Source: Enterocloster asparagiformis
GTDB lineage: Bacteria; Bacillota; Clostridia; Lachnospirales; Lachnospiraceae
Direction of reading: 5' to 3'
Assembly: GCA_018380885.1 (NCBI GenBank)
Contig: JAGZSY010000044.1
Coordinates: forward strand, 1-42,907
Length of the DNA stretch: 42,907 nt
In this document: in pieces, positions 16,453 to 24,001 of the stretch
Layout of the letters: the number at the start of each line of letters is the position of its first letter
Numbering within the stretch: position 1 is the first letter of the stretch
Notes under the pieces: generated by a model
Databases searched by the model: none
What the model was told of the DNA's origin: nothing
The model's input: only the letters and a program-made list of their open reading frames with translations
Translations under genes and position numbers: made by a program

Positions 16453-16619
16453 TTTTAGTTAGATAGTTTATTCCTTTCCCCCGGCGTTTGCCCCAGCAGC
16501 AAAAATAGGAATCGAGCTGATCCTGGTTGACGAGTTTCGTTTCTATACATATTATGTATTGGGATTATTATATAGCCTGTCCGTGCAGTCAAGCAGTTGA
16601 GACTGCTCGACATTCTGTT

Positions 16620-16970
16620 TCATACAAAATAATAATACTCCATATCCTGTATGGAAATTGTCATGCTGGGATGATTAAGAATGTTCCTGATATCTGTAAG
16701 TATGTTTTTTAATGATTCTACAAATATTTCCTGTGTTTCTACCTCTACCGGATTTCTAACAGTTGTAATCACATGAGCATATTCTGTTAGTTTGCATCCT
16801 CTTACCTCTCCGCAAATCAAACTTCTTCTGTCGATCAGCCCTGTTATATACTTGCTACTTCTGTAAAATTCTTTATTTGCGCACTCTTCCCATATATGGG
16901 ATAGATATTCATCCGTATAATATCTTGTGTCAATCCCAAAGAGCGATATGATATATCTTTCGGTTTTCAT
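16620..16970 (-). CDS. Hypothetical protein in the tRNA-linked island (116 aa)
   Basis: An AT-rich gene, unlike its neighbours to the left. The sequence is protein-like: ERYIISLFGIDTRYYTDEYLSH, a middle with several Cys and a basic run, and an ISIQDMEYYYFV end. I recognise no family. The start at 16970 has only a weak GGG upstream; TGTAATAAT about 40 nt upstream may be a -10 region. Its composition and place next to tRNA genes suggest horizontal origin. It may be a cargo gene or a fragment. Confidence 0.5.
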   Translation of the reverse strand: MKTERYIISLFGIDTRYYTDEYLSHIWEECANKEFYRSSKYITGLIDRRSLICGEVRGCKLTEYAHVITTVRNPVEVETQEIFVESLKNILTDIRNILNHPSMTISIQDMEYYYFV

Positions 16971-17301
16971 ATCCCAGCCTACGGTCTTTTATTATTACAA
17001 TATGTCTTATAAATAGTTTTGCCACAAATTTTCTTAATTCCAATGATCTGTGTAATGGACTCCCTTTCGTGCCAACGAAGCTCCTTTTACTCAAAATAGC
17101 GGGGAGCGCGCAATCTGCCCCTGCTTTTGGATTTTATCCGGCAGGTAAGTATATTACTTGCCGCCCTTCCCCTCATATATATCATATTTGTGCAACGATA
17201 AATAGCAGAGTCAAAGCAGGACGGCAAATCATCTTCAATATCGGAGGATTCTGTTGAAGGAATTAAATGTAACTCTTCCCGATAAAATTAAAAACAAAAA
17301 A
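16971..17301. other. AT-rich gap in the island, no gene seen
   Basis: The only long frame (plus 17069-17257) has no ribosome binding site and a poor composition. Nothing else is visible; it may be the scar of a deletion, since the gene start at 17346 is cut short here. Confidence 0.4.
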
Positions 17302-17346
17302 TCATTCCGGTTCCTGCACGCAAATAGCTTTTTCCAAAAATATCAT
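17302..17346 (-). pseudogene. Start of a coupled mobile-element gene, truncated after 14 codons
   Basis: AAGGAGGTGA, an almost perfect Shine-Dalgarno sequence, lies about 8 nt before the ATG at 17346, and that ATG overlaps the stop of the upstream gene (ATGA). Such signals are expected only for a real gene, yet the frame stops after MIFLEKAICVQEPE. The rest of this gene has probably been deleted. Confidence 0.5.
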
Positions 17347-17660
17347 GAAAGGATCACCTCCTTAGCAGTGGCGGAGATACCGGCCTTGCCATCCACGTTA
17401 TACACCGTTGCCTGAAATCCCCTGACAGTCACACTAACATCATTTTTGCTTGCTTCAAGTGCTTCCTGCGTCATCTTCGGTACCTTATCGTTGGTTTTGA
17501 TGGTAATTTTATCAAATCCGTTTCGGCTCGCAACGATATAGTTGTATCCTTCCAATTCTTTTCCTCTTTCCCCGTTGGCGAATGAATAGCGCGGACTAAC
17601 TCGTGCTAAATAGATCCCCTTCGGACAAACCTGTTCTATATTCGTAATAAAAATTTCCAT
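17343..17660 (-). CDS. Integrative-element accessory protein (105 aa)
   Basis: The start is the ATG at 17660, with AAGGAG 7 nt upstream; the frame is open to 17696 without a site. The protein reads MEIFITNIEQVCPKGIYLA, then a segment with SPRYSFANGERGKELEGYN, then IVASRNGFDKITIKTNDKVP, and ends GISATAKEVILS. I recall similar small beta-rich proteins at the conserved start of Tn916/Tn1549-like conjugative elements of Firmicutes, but this is from memory and its function is unknown. Its stop overlaps the next start (ATGA), showing an original multi-gene operon. The DNA is AT-rich compared with flanking housekeeping genes. Confidence 0.7.
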   Translation of the reverse strand: MEIFITNIEQVCPKGIYLARVSPRYSFANGERGKELEGYNYIVASRNGFDKITIKTNDKVPKMTQEALEASKNDVSVTVRGFQATVYNVDGKAGISATAKEVILS

Positions 17661-17793
17661 TTTTAATCTCCTTTTATTTTTTAATAGATTGCCCACAATA
17701 AACAGGAACGCAAAAAAAGCCCCACTATGATTGTGTAAAAATATCTTCGCCTCAACAAACTATGCTCTAGTTGGCAGCGAATAACACTTTTTA

Positions 17794-17841
17794 ATATTCC
17801 TAAAGGAATATCACAATCATAATAGCAGCCATTTATATAAA
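17794..17841 (+). repeat. 48-bp direct repeat, copy 1 (iteron-like)
   Basis: It begins with ATATTCCTAAAGGAATAT, an inverted repeat (ATATTCC-TAAA-GGAATAT), followed by CACAATCAT and TTTATATAAA. It matches copy 2 at 44 of 48 positions. The spacing between copies is 89 bp. Confidence 0.85.
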
Positions 17842-17882
17842 AAGTATATTAACTGTTATTATTAATATTTATACTATTTTTG

Positions 17883-17930
17883 ATATTCCTAAAGGAATAT
17901 CACAATCATCATAACGGCAATTTATATAAA
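17883..17930 (+). repeat. 48-bp direct repeat, copy 2 (iteron-like)
   Basis: Same unit as copy 1; here the palindrome extends by one pair to GATATTCC-TAAA-GGAATATC (17882-17901). The repeats lie in very AT-rich DNA upstream of the 105-aa element gene, a setting typical of plasmid or conjugative-element origins or a regulator site. From 17931 to 18073 I see nothing further. Confidence 0.85.
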
Positions 17931-18073
17931 ATAAATTTGCTATTAATAACATGCCCTCCAAGCGGAGAATCAATCATAAATTAATTTTTACTCCTACAAC
18001 GCTTTGCCTCTCGCCTCCTTTCTTACTCTCACATTACTTTATCAAAAAATCCCCTTTTTTGCAAGTAAATTAA

Positions 18074-18229
18074 GAACAACGTTTTATACAATTAAATTTT
18101 TGCAATGCCGGAAGAGACGTATTAAGTGAAGCGATTGCAGAAATAACATGTTATGGACAAGATCATACAGCTTCAGGTGTTCAGCCATTTACCCATAACA
18201 AACTATACGAGATTTTCCTCCTTTCTCCG
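18074..18229 (+). pseudogene. Decayed fragment of an unknown gene at the island's right edge
   Basis: After a TAA at 18071 the frame reads a protein-like stretch without a start codon: FCNAGRDVLSEAIAEITC, then YGQDHTASGVQPFTHNKLYE, then IFLLSP. Codon use is AT-rich like the island. From about 18230 the frame runs into GC-rich DNA of different character, so the fragment is probably cut at that junction. I do not recognise the family. Confidence 0.4.
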
Positions 18230-18319
18230 GCAATGCCATTCGCCAGGTTCCCCCGCATAAATCGCACATATGGCCTTCCCTCCCCCGCCCGGTGGATACC
18301 GAAGTCGGCGGTATCCCGC

Positions 18320-18361
18320 AAAAGAGGCCGGAGCGTTCAAACCCGCGCTCCGGCCTCTTTT
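18320..18361 (-). terminator. Strong bidirectional terminator, likely for the nhaC gene
   Basis: AAGAGGCCGGAGCG pairs with CGCTCCGGCCTCTT around an 8-10-nt loop, with T on both strands. It lies about 200 bp beyond the nhaC stop. Positions 18362-18564 show no gene. Confidence 0.8.
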
Positions 18362-18564
18362 GCGTCACAATTTGCACAGCGCCACATCTCGCGCTTACGT
18401 CCCCTCACATCCTCCACCGCTCTCTTTGATATACCGGCGATGTCCTGCTCAACCGCAGCCTGGGATACAATTGCCTGCCGTGCGGTCTTGTCCTTTTACT
18501 TGTTTAACCCGGTTATTATTCAGACATTTTGCCGTTCCATTCGCCGTAAATCCAATCCCCCGCC

Positions 18565-19908
18565 TCAGCCTGCGATCTTCTTGTCCGCCGTCTTTTCCTC
18601 CGGCGTGCGCAGCAGACCAAACTGGATGGTGACACAGGTGGAGATCAAAATCCCCAAAATATAAAAGGAATATTTCATCACGCTGAGCGGCGATACCTTG
18701 GCCAGCTCGGTCACGATCAGCATGCCGCCGTCGTGGGGCATCACAGCCAGAAAGGCGCAGGCGAAGATATCCACCAAGCTGGCCAGCCGCTTGGGCGCAA
18801 TCTTGTATTTGCCGCCGATCTCCTTGGCCATGGGACAGGTGACGATGATTCCGATGGTGTTGTTCACCATGGCCGCCGACAGCAAGCCTGAGAGCAGGCC
18901 GATGCCGTACTCGGCTTCCCTGCGGCTGTGTATTTTGGTAGTGATAGCATTTACCAGCCACTCCACGCCTCCGTAATACCGAACCAGGCCGATGATTCCG
19001 GAGATCATGGCCGCCACAATGCTGATGCTGAACATATCGCTCATGCCGTCGCCTATGGCCTGAATCCACGGAAAAAAGCCGATGGTTCCCTGGGCCAGGC
19101 CGATGACGCCGGTCAGCAGGATGCCGATAAACAGCACCATGGCCACGTTGAGTCCCATGACGGCAGTCACCAGCACCACCACGTAGGGCAGCACCTGAAT
19201 GACGTCAAAGGGGCCCGCCTGGATCGCGCCCTGGCCTCCGCCACCCACGATGCCGTAAAGGACCATCGCCACCACCGCAGCCGGGAGGGCCATGAAAAAG
19301 TTCATGCGGAATTTGTCCCGCATCTCCGAGCCGCAGCCCTGGGCCGCGGAGATCGTGGTGTCGGAAATCATGGACAGGTTATCTCCGAAATAAGAGCCGC
19401 CGATCACCGCAGCGCTGACCGCAGCCAGATTTAAGCCCGCTCCCTGGGCTACTCCGATGGCGACAGGAGCCATGGCCGCGATGGTGCCCATGGAGGTGCC
19501 GATGGCGGTGGAGATAAAGCAGCACATCAGAAATACGCCCGGGATCAGAACTGAGACCGGCAGGAAATTCAGGCTCATATTGATCACCGATTCCTTTCCC
19601 CCCATGGCCGCCGCCGCGCCCTGGAAGCCTCCGGCCATCAGATAGATCAGGATCGTCATCATAACGCCAGGATTTCCCATATTTTTACAGAACACATCCA
19701 ACTTCTCGGCGACCTTAATCTCCGGAGCCAAAAGCAGCGCCACACCGATTCCAGCCAGAATCGCCACATGGCGCGGGAACATTCCAAAGGGGCTTTCCAC
19801 CCCCATCAAGGTAAACGTGATGCCACACCCTACATATATAATCAGGAACACAACAAGGGGCAAAAATGCTGAGGCACCGTATTTTCTTCGACCATCATCC
19901 ATATTCAT
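18565..19908 (-). CDS. NhaC-family Na+/H+ antiporter
   Basis: A polytopic membrane protein of 447 residues with about 11 hydrophobic helices. IAAMAPVAIGVAQGAGL, IGGSYFGDNLSMISDTTISA and AAMVNNTIGIIVTCPMAKEI are the paired conserved segments of the NhaC/ArsB-type ion transporter fold. The family exchanges Na+ for H+, and some members carry amino or organic acids (for example malate/lactate). It follows a DAACS symporter and a PatB-type lyase on the same strand, so exchange of an amino-acid breakdown product is plausible here. GGAG 6 nt before the ATG at 19908 supports the start; the ATG at 19902 is an alternative. Confidence 0.88.
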   Translation of the reverse strand: MNMDDGRRKYGASAFLPLVVFLIIYVGCGITFTLMGVESPFGMFPRHVAILAGIGVALLLAPEIKVAEKLDVFCKNMGNPGVMMTILIYLMAGGFQGAAAAMGGKESVINMSLNFLPVSVLIPGVFLMCCFISTAIGTSMGTIAAMAPVAIGVAQGAGLNLAAVSAAVIGGSYFGDNLSMISDTTISAAQGCGSEMRDKFRMNFFMALPAAVVAMVLYGIVGGGGQGAIQAGPFDVIQVLPYVVVLVTAVMGLNVAMVLFIGILLTGVIGLAQGTIGFFPWIQAIGDGMSDMFSISIVAAMISGIIGLVRYYGGVEWLVNAITTKIHSRREAEYGIGLLSGLLSAAMVNNTIGIIVTCPMAKEIGGKYKIAPKRLASLVDIFACAFLAVMPHDGGMLIVTELAKVSPLSVMKYSFYILGILISTCVTIQFGLLRTPEEKTADKKIAG

Positions 19909-19918
19909 TTTCCTCTCC

Positions 19919-19950
19919 GGCGTTTTCCTTCACTCATACCGGAAAACGCC
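19919..19950 (-). promoter_or_regulatory. Hairpin next to the nhaC ribosome binding site
   Basis: A perfect 10-bp stem (GGCGTTTTCC/GGAAAACGCC) with a 12-nt loop ends directly beside GGAG of nhaC. No T-run follows on the minus strand, so it is not a normal terminator. It could stabilise processed mRNA or affect translation. Confidence 0.5.
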
Positions 19951-20093
19951 GTCTTTTCTCTGTTCATTCCATATGACTTCAGTTTCCGCCTTTGCGCCGG
20001 CGGGAAGCGCCGCCCGGAAGCAGGCACGGCAGAGTGCGCCGTCTGCTGTAATTTTACCAGCTTCCAGGTTCATTGGCAACCGCCCGCCTGCTC

Positions 20094-21374
20094 TTATTCT
20101 GCGTTGGGAATTCCGTTTAATACCGGATTGATTTCACGTTTTGTCTGTTTTTTCTGTTGGTCCGACCGTTTCATCCAATCCTTGCCGTCCACCACCCTTG
20201 CGATGATCATCGCCAGGCCGGTGTCACCGGTTACATTGACAACAGTTGCCGGCGCGTCGGTGATGGTTCCGATCAGCACCATAATCGGGATGGACACGGT
20301 GGGGAATCCAAATGCGGAGATGATAAATATTTCCGCCACATAGCCTCCTGCCGGGATTCCGCCCATGACAACGGAGGCCACAACGGCGATGACAATGGAC
20401 AGGAGAATGTTCTTCGGCGTGGCATAGGGGATGCTGAACACGGAGCACAGGAAGGAAATTTTCAGTATCTGGATGATGCAGGCTCCGTCCTTATGCAGGT
20501 TCGCTCCCAGGGGGATGGACACATCTGCGATGTCCGAGGGAATCCCAAGCTCCTTGGCCTGAATCAGGTTCAGCGGCAATGTGGCCGCGGAGGAGCAGGT
20601 GCCCAGCGCCGTCAGCGTGGGAGCGGCGGCCGTTTTCCACCATCTCTTAACGCCCTCAGGGCCTGCGCCGATGTAGGCCATAACCGTCTGGGAAATCACA
20701 TAGTACAGGACAATTACCACGCAGTAGATGATGATAGCCCTTGAAAGCGGCCCGATCACCTCCTGGCCGTACTGGCCGATCAGGATGGCGAAGTAGCAGC
20801 CCAGTCCCAGGGGAGCCAGCTTCATCACGATGCCGATCAGCTTTACGATCACCTCGGTCATGCAGTCCATGAGGTGCAGCACGGGTTTGCCCTTCTCGCC
20901 TGCCAGAATAATCGCGATGGCGAAAATAATGGTAAATACGATGAGCGCCATCAGGTTGCTCTTGGAGAACAGCAGCGGGAAATCGCCGACTGTGAACATG
21001 CCCAGGAAGTTCATGCTGCTGGTCATGTTCTCCACCTCCTCGGTCATGTTCAGGACAGCGCCCTTGGCCGGATCAAACAGCAGGGCTGCCACCACCATGA
21101 ACAGACAGGAGATCACTCCGGTAATAATGGTTCCCGCCAGGAAGGTCACCAGGATTTTTCTCAATTTTGCCAGATTTTCCATCTTCGCGATGGCCGCCGT
21201 CAGAGAGCAGAAAATCAGCGGCACCACACAGCAGTACAGTAAATTCAGAAACAGATCAGCGATCGGCTGCAGCACCGCCGCTCCCTCTCCCCAGAAGAAG
21301 CCCACGACACCGCCGACTACCATCGCGCAAAGCAACATGATTGAAGACTTATATGTATTCCACAGCGTTTTCAT
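20094..21374 (-). CDS. Dicarboxylate/amino acid:cation symporter (DAACS family)
   Basis: A Na+- or H+-coupled uptake carrier in the cell membrane, 426 residues from the ATG at 21374 (AGGTGG 6 nt upstream; the ATG at 21407 lacks a site). It has eight helices plus re-entrant loops, with the Ser-rich hairpin ALGTCSSAATLPLNL, the transport motif VSIPLGANLHKDGACI and TDAPATVVNVTGDTGLAMI. The family includes glutamate/aspartate (GltP) and cystine (TcyP) carriers. Next to a C-S lyase, cystine is a sensible substrate, but the sequence does not settle it. A GC-rich hairpin (21417-21448) lies between it and patB. Confidence 0.92.
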   Translation of the reverse strand: MKTLWNTYKSSIMLLCAMVVGGVVGFFWGEGAAVLQPIADLFLNLLYCCVVPLIFCSLTAAIAKMENLAKLRKILVTFLAGTIITGVISCLFMVVAALLFDPAKGAVLNMTEEVENMTSSMNFLGMFTVGDFPLLFSKSNLMALIVFTIIFAIAIILAGEKGKPVLHLMDCMTEVIVKLIGIVMKLAPLGLGCYFAILIGQYGQEVIGPLSRAIIIYCVVIVLYYVISQTVMAYIGAGPEGVKRWWKTAAAPTLTALGTCSSAATLPLNLIQAKELGIPSDIADVSIPLGANLHKDGACIIQILKISFLCSVFSIPYATPKNILLSIVIAVVASVVMGGIPAGGYVAEIFIISAFGFPTVSIPIMVLIGTITDAPATVVNVTGDTGLAMIIARVVDGKDWMKRSDQQKKQTKREINPVLNGIPNAE

Positions 21375-21494
21375 ATTTCCACCTTTTCTTAATATACCAC
21401 GTTTCAAGTTTCATCACCTGGGGCCGGCGCCGGCTGCCGCCCCAGGCTTTAGCTGAATGTAATGATTCTCTTTCTATATTAAATGCGCCTCAGA

Positions 21495-22682
21495 TTACGC
21501 ATTCAATTTCTTCAAATTTTCCTTGATATTTTTCACCGCCTTCAGCACAATATCGGGATGGGTGCCCATGTTCAGGCGGATAAAGCCCTTCCAGTTCTCG
21601 CCGAACCACTCGCCGTAGTCCACGGCCAGGCGGCATTTCTCCTGGGTGAAATCGCGCACATCGTCCATGGGAACGTATTTTCTCAAATCCATGAACACAA
21701 GATAGGTCCCCTCCAAGGGCGCGATGTAGACGCCGGGGAATTCCTTCATCTCCTCCACTACGGTCTCGTAGTTGGCGCGGATCACCTTCTTCACATTCTG
21801 GTACCACTCCTCGCCGCCCCGCAGCGCGGCTTCCACAGCCGTGATGCCGAATACATTGACTTCAACCGAATTGTAAACCTTGGTAAAGTCGTCCCAAATC
21901 TTTCTCAGCTCCTCGTTCTCGATCACAATGGTGGAGGTCAGGCAGGTAGCAAGGTTGAAGGTCTTGGAGGAGGCGAACGCGGTGATCATATTGTCCGCAT
22001 ACTTGCCCCCGGCTATGGTGGCCGCCGGAATATGCTTGTGATCGCCGAACACCAGGTCCTGATGGATTTCGTCGGAGATCACCAGCACGTTGTGCCGCGC
22101 GCAGATCTCCAGCATCCGCTCCAGCTCCTCCTCCTTCCACACGCGCCCCGCCGGGTTGTGGGGAGAACAGAGAATGTACATTTTCACGTCGTTATCCACA
22201 ATCGCTTTCTCAAAGCCGTCGAAATCGATGGTGTACACGCCCTCGTCATACTTTAAGTCGCAGGTAACCAGAGTGCGCCCGCTGTCCTTCACACAGTTGT
22301 GGAATGGATAATATACCGGAGTCATAATGATCACGGAATCTCCCGGCTGGGTGTACATGTTCACGGACCAGTACAGGGCTGCGACCACGCCCGGGGAAAC
22401 GCGCATCCATTCCTTTTTCAACTGATACCCGTGGTGGCCGTACTCCCAGTCCATCACCGCCTCGTAATAGGAATCCGGCACAAAGGAATAGCCGAAAATG
22501 CCGTGGCTCACTCTCTTGGCCAGCGCGTCGGTCACGCACTCAGGAGTGCGAAATTCCATATCCGCCACCCACATAGAAATCAGATCCGGATCCCCGAAGC
22601 GGGTCTGGAGCGCATCCCACTTTAAGCTGGCCGTGCCATTCCTGTCCACATAGTACCTGTCGCAAAACTCTTTTACTTCCAT
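21495..22682 (-). CDS. patB: PLP-dependent C-S lyase/aminotransferase, PatB/MalY family
   Basis: A cytoplasmic enzyme that cleaves cystathionine or cysteine-type substrates to pyruvate, ammonia and a thiol, or acts as a transaminase. 395 residues, usual length. DRNGTASLKWD and MWVADMEF start the family fold, then YSFVPDSYYEAVMDW, SPGVVAAL, CSPHNPAGRVW and ISDEIHQDLVFGDHKH. The PLP lysine is in ASSKTFNLATCL. GGAGGG precedes the ATG. It is divergent from the MarR gene and has a TTGACA-17-TATAAT promoter with operators on both sides. It leads a likely operon with the symporter and antiporter. Confidence 0.93.
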   Translation of the reverse strand: MEVKEFCDRYYVDRNGTASLKWDALQTRFGDPDLISMWVADMEFRTPECVTDALAKRVSHGIFGYSFVPDSYYEAVMDWEYGHHGYQLKKEWMRVSPGVVAALYWSVNMYTQPGDSVIIMTPVYYPFHNCVKDSGRTLVTCDLKYDEGVYTIDFDGFEKAIVDNDVKMYILCSPHNPAGRVWKEEELERMLEICARHNVLVISDEIHQDLVFGDHKHIPAATIAGGKYADNMITAFASSKTFNLATCLTSTIVIENEELRKIWDDFTKVYNSVEVNVFGITAVEAALRGGEEWYQNVKKVIRANYETVVEEMKEFPGVYIAPLEGTYLVFMDLRKYVPMDDVRDFTQEKCRLAVDYGEWFGENWKGFIRLNMGTHPDIVLKAVKNIKENLKKLNA

Positions 22683-22713
22683 TGTTCAAACCCTCCACAT
22701 TTTTCAATTTTTA

Positions 22714-22728
22714 GTTTAATCATTAAAC
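22714..22728. promoter_or_regulatory. MarR operator O1
   Basis: A perfect 15-bp palindrome GTTTAAT-C-ATTAAAC. It lies just downstream of the predicted patB start of transcription, where bound repressor would block elongation. Confidence 0.75.
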
Positions 22729-22741
22729 CATCTATGGTTGG

Positions 22742-22770
22742 ATTATATAATACATTCGTTGTTTTGTCAA
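22742..22770 (-). promoter_or_regulatory. patB promoter
   Basis: On the minus strand: TTGACA (22770-22765), 17-bp spacer, TATAAT (22747-22742). Both boxes match consensus. Operator O2 lies 8 bp upstream of the -35 and O1 just downstream of the start site. Confidence 0.85.
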
Positions 22771-22778
22771 TATTTTTT

Positions 22779-22793
22779 GTTTAATTATTAAAC
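22779..22793. promoter_or_regulatory. MarR operator O2
   Basis: A perfect 15-bp palindrome GTTTAAT-T-ATTAAAC, identical to O1 except for the centre base; centre to centre distance to O1 is 65 bp. Confidence 0.75.
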
Positions 22794-22808
22794 TATTTTT
22801 CGTTTTTT

Positions 22809-22823
22809 GTTTTGTTATTAAAC
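22809..22823. promoter_or_regulatory. MarR operator O3 (imperfect)
   Basis: GTTTTGT-T-ATTAAAC; the right half is perfect and the left half has two mismatches. Its centre is 30 bp from O2, on the side of the marR promoter (TTGACT at 22836, TATAAT at 22861, a long 19-bp spacer). Confidence 0.6.
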
Positions 22824-22903
22824 CATTTGATTTTTTTGACTTTCTGTGATAAACTGAGTTTATAATTGGGGAGTATTACGCATTAGCAAAGGAGGAGCCA
22901 AAT

Positions 22904-23467
22904 ATGGAACCAAAGGAATCCGGAAAGCTTCCGCCATCCGACGACAGCTTCATTGACCAGACCTTCCACACGTTAAATGAACGCCACAACAACATCTACC
23001 AGTTTGTGATGCGTTATAATGATTATATTCTTTCCGTTCACGATTACGGCGAGGGCATCCCAATGACCATGATCGAGATCCACACCCTTACTTATATTGA
23101 AGAGCATCCCGGCGTCACGGTGACGGAGCTGGCAAAATACTGGGGCAAGACAAAAGGCGCCCTTTCCCAGACCGCCAGCCGCCTGGCCGAATGGGGCCTG
23201 ATCACCAAGGAAAAGAAGGAGGACAATGCCAAGAATGTCTGCCTTTACCCAACGGAGCTGGGAATCAGGCTGAGCAAATCCCACAAGCTCTACGATACCC
23301 TGGATATCACCAAGACCATGGGGGAACTGCGCAAGGAGTGCTCGCCGGACGAGATCGACGCATTTTATAAGGTTCTTTCCGTGTACAACCAGGTAATACA
23401 GAAGGATTTTGAGATCAACAAGGGCACCAGGGCGGTGGGGAGAAAGCCCAAGCGAAGGGATTCGTAA
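22904..23467 (+). CDS. MarR-family transcriptional regulator
   Basis: 187 residues. The winged helix-turn-helix lies about 60-135: MIEIHTLTYIEEHPGVTVTE, then LAKYWGKTKGALSQTASRLA with the recognition helix, then WGLITKEKKEDNAKNVCLY as the wing. The N- and C-terminal helices form the dimer. AAGGAGGAGCC lies before the ATG. It is divergent from patB with three copies of a GTTTAATNATTAAAC palindrome between them, so it likely represses the patB operon and itself until a ligand (perhaps a sulfur amino acid) binds. The ligand is unknown. Confidence 0.9.
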   Translation: MEPKESGKLPPSDDSFIDQTFHTLNERHNNIYQFVMRYNDYILSVHDYGEGIPMTMIEIHTLTYIEEHPGVTVTELAKYWGKTKGALSQTASRLAEWGLITKEKKEDNAKNVCLYPTELGIRLSKSHKLYDTLDITKTMGELRKECSPDEIDAFYKVLSVYNQVIQKDFEINKGTRAVGRKPKRRDS

Positions 23468-23513
23468 CCATCCCCGCGCCGGCCTGTTCAAAGTCCCGCC
23501 CCATTGTCAAAAA

Positions 23514-23545
23514 AACGGCACCGGACTAACGTTTCCGGTGCCGTT
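23514..23545. terminator. Terminator between marR and csp
   Basis: AACGGCACCGGA/TCCGGTGCCGTT stem with a short loop. The longer T-run is on the minus strand, so plus-strand termination after marR may be less efficient. Confidence 0.6.
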
Positions 23546-23587
23546 CTGCGGCAAAATTAAATATTATAAAATAAATTCCGTTTGCCC

Positions 23588-23616
23588 TTGACAACTGTCA
23601 TATACCATGGTATATT
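23588..23616 (+). promoter_or_regulatory. csp promoter with a 16-bp palindrome over the -10
   Basis: TTGACA (23588-23593), 17-bp spacer, TATATT (23611-23616). A perfect palindrome ATATACCATGGTATAT (23600-23615) covers the spacer and most of the -10 box, a typical repressor site. The regulator is not known. Confidence 0.75.
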
Positions 23617-23645
23617 AAAGGAGTATTTTTTATAAGATTTTGATT

Positions 23646-23705
23646 TCACATGTTTTTGTAAGTCATTATTCCTATGATGATTTACAAAAACGTGTGATTT
23701 TTTTT
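23646..23705 (+). promoter_or_regulatory. Terminator-like hairpin in the csp leader
   Basis: TCACATGTTTTTGTAA pairs with TTACAAAAACGTGTGA over 16 bp (one U-G pair), with an inner CAT/ATG extension and eight T after the stem. It lies between the promoter and the gene, so it can act as an attenuator or cold-sensitive structure. Confidence 0.7.
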
Positions 23706-23751
23706 AGTTTTATCAAAAAATATAAATATTATATTTCAGGAGGTATCTTTC

Positions 23752-23955
23752 ATGAATAAAGGTACAGTAAAATGGTTTAACTCACAGAAGGGCTTCGGCT
23801 TCATCACCAACAGCGAGAATGGCGAGGACATCTTCGTTCACTACTCCGGTATCGCTTCCAACGGCTTCAAGTCCCTGGAAGACGGCCAGTCCGTTACCTT
23901 TGATATCACCAACGGCAACCGCGGCTTACAGGCTGTGAATGTCTGCGTAGCATAA
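23752..23955 (+). CDS. csp: Cold-shock domain protein, CspA family
   Basis: A 67-residue single-strand nucleic-acid-binding RNA chaperone of the five-strand beta-barrel type. KGFGFI (RNP1) and DIFVHY (RNP2) are present, and [11 protein letters not shown] opens the domain. AGGAGGT lies about 8 nt before the ATG. The leader is about 130 nt and contains a terminator-like hairpin; long structured leaders are common in csp genes. A terminator follows the gene, so it is monocistronic. Confidence 0.96.
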   Translation: MNKGTVKWFNSQKGFGFITNSENGEDIFVHYSGIASNGFKSLEDGQSVTFDITNGNRGLQAVNVCVA

Positions 23956-23966
23956 TCAAACCAATT

Positions 23967-23996
23967 AAAAAGAGTCCGGCGAGCCGGGCTCTTTTT
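23967..23996 (+). terminator. csp terminator
   Basis: AAAAAGAGTCCGGC/GCCGGGCTCTTTTT stem with a tight loop and a five-T tail. Confidence 0.88.
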
Positions 23997-24001
23997 GATT
24001 G

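Noticed and set aside
18189..18377. Minus-strand 62-codon frame with CDLCGG
   Set aside because: It runs through the terminator and the island junction; no ribosome binding site.
18233..18664. Plus-strand 143-codon frame
   Set aside because: Antisense to the nhaC end and terminator; open by GC bias.
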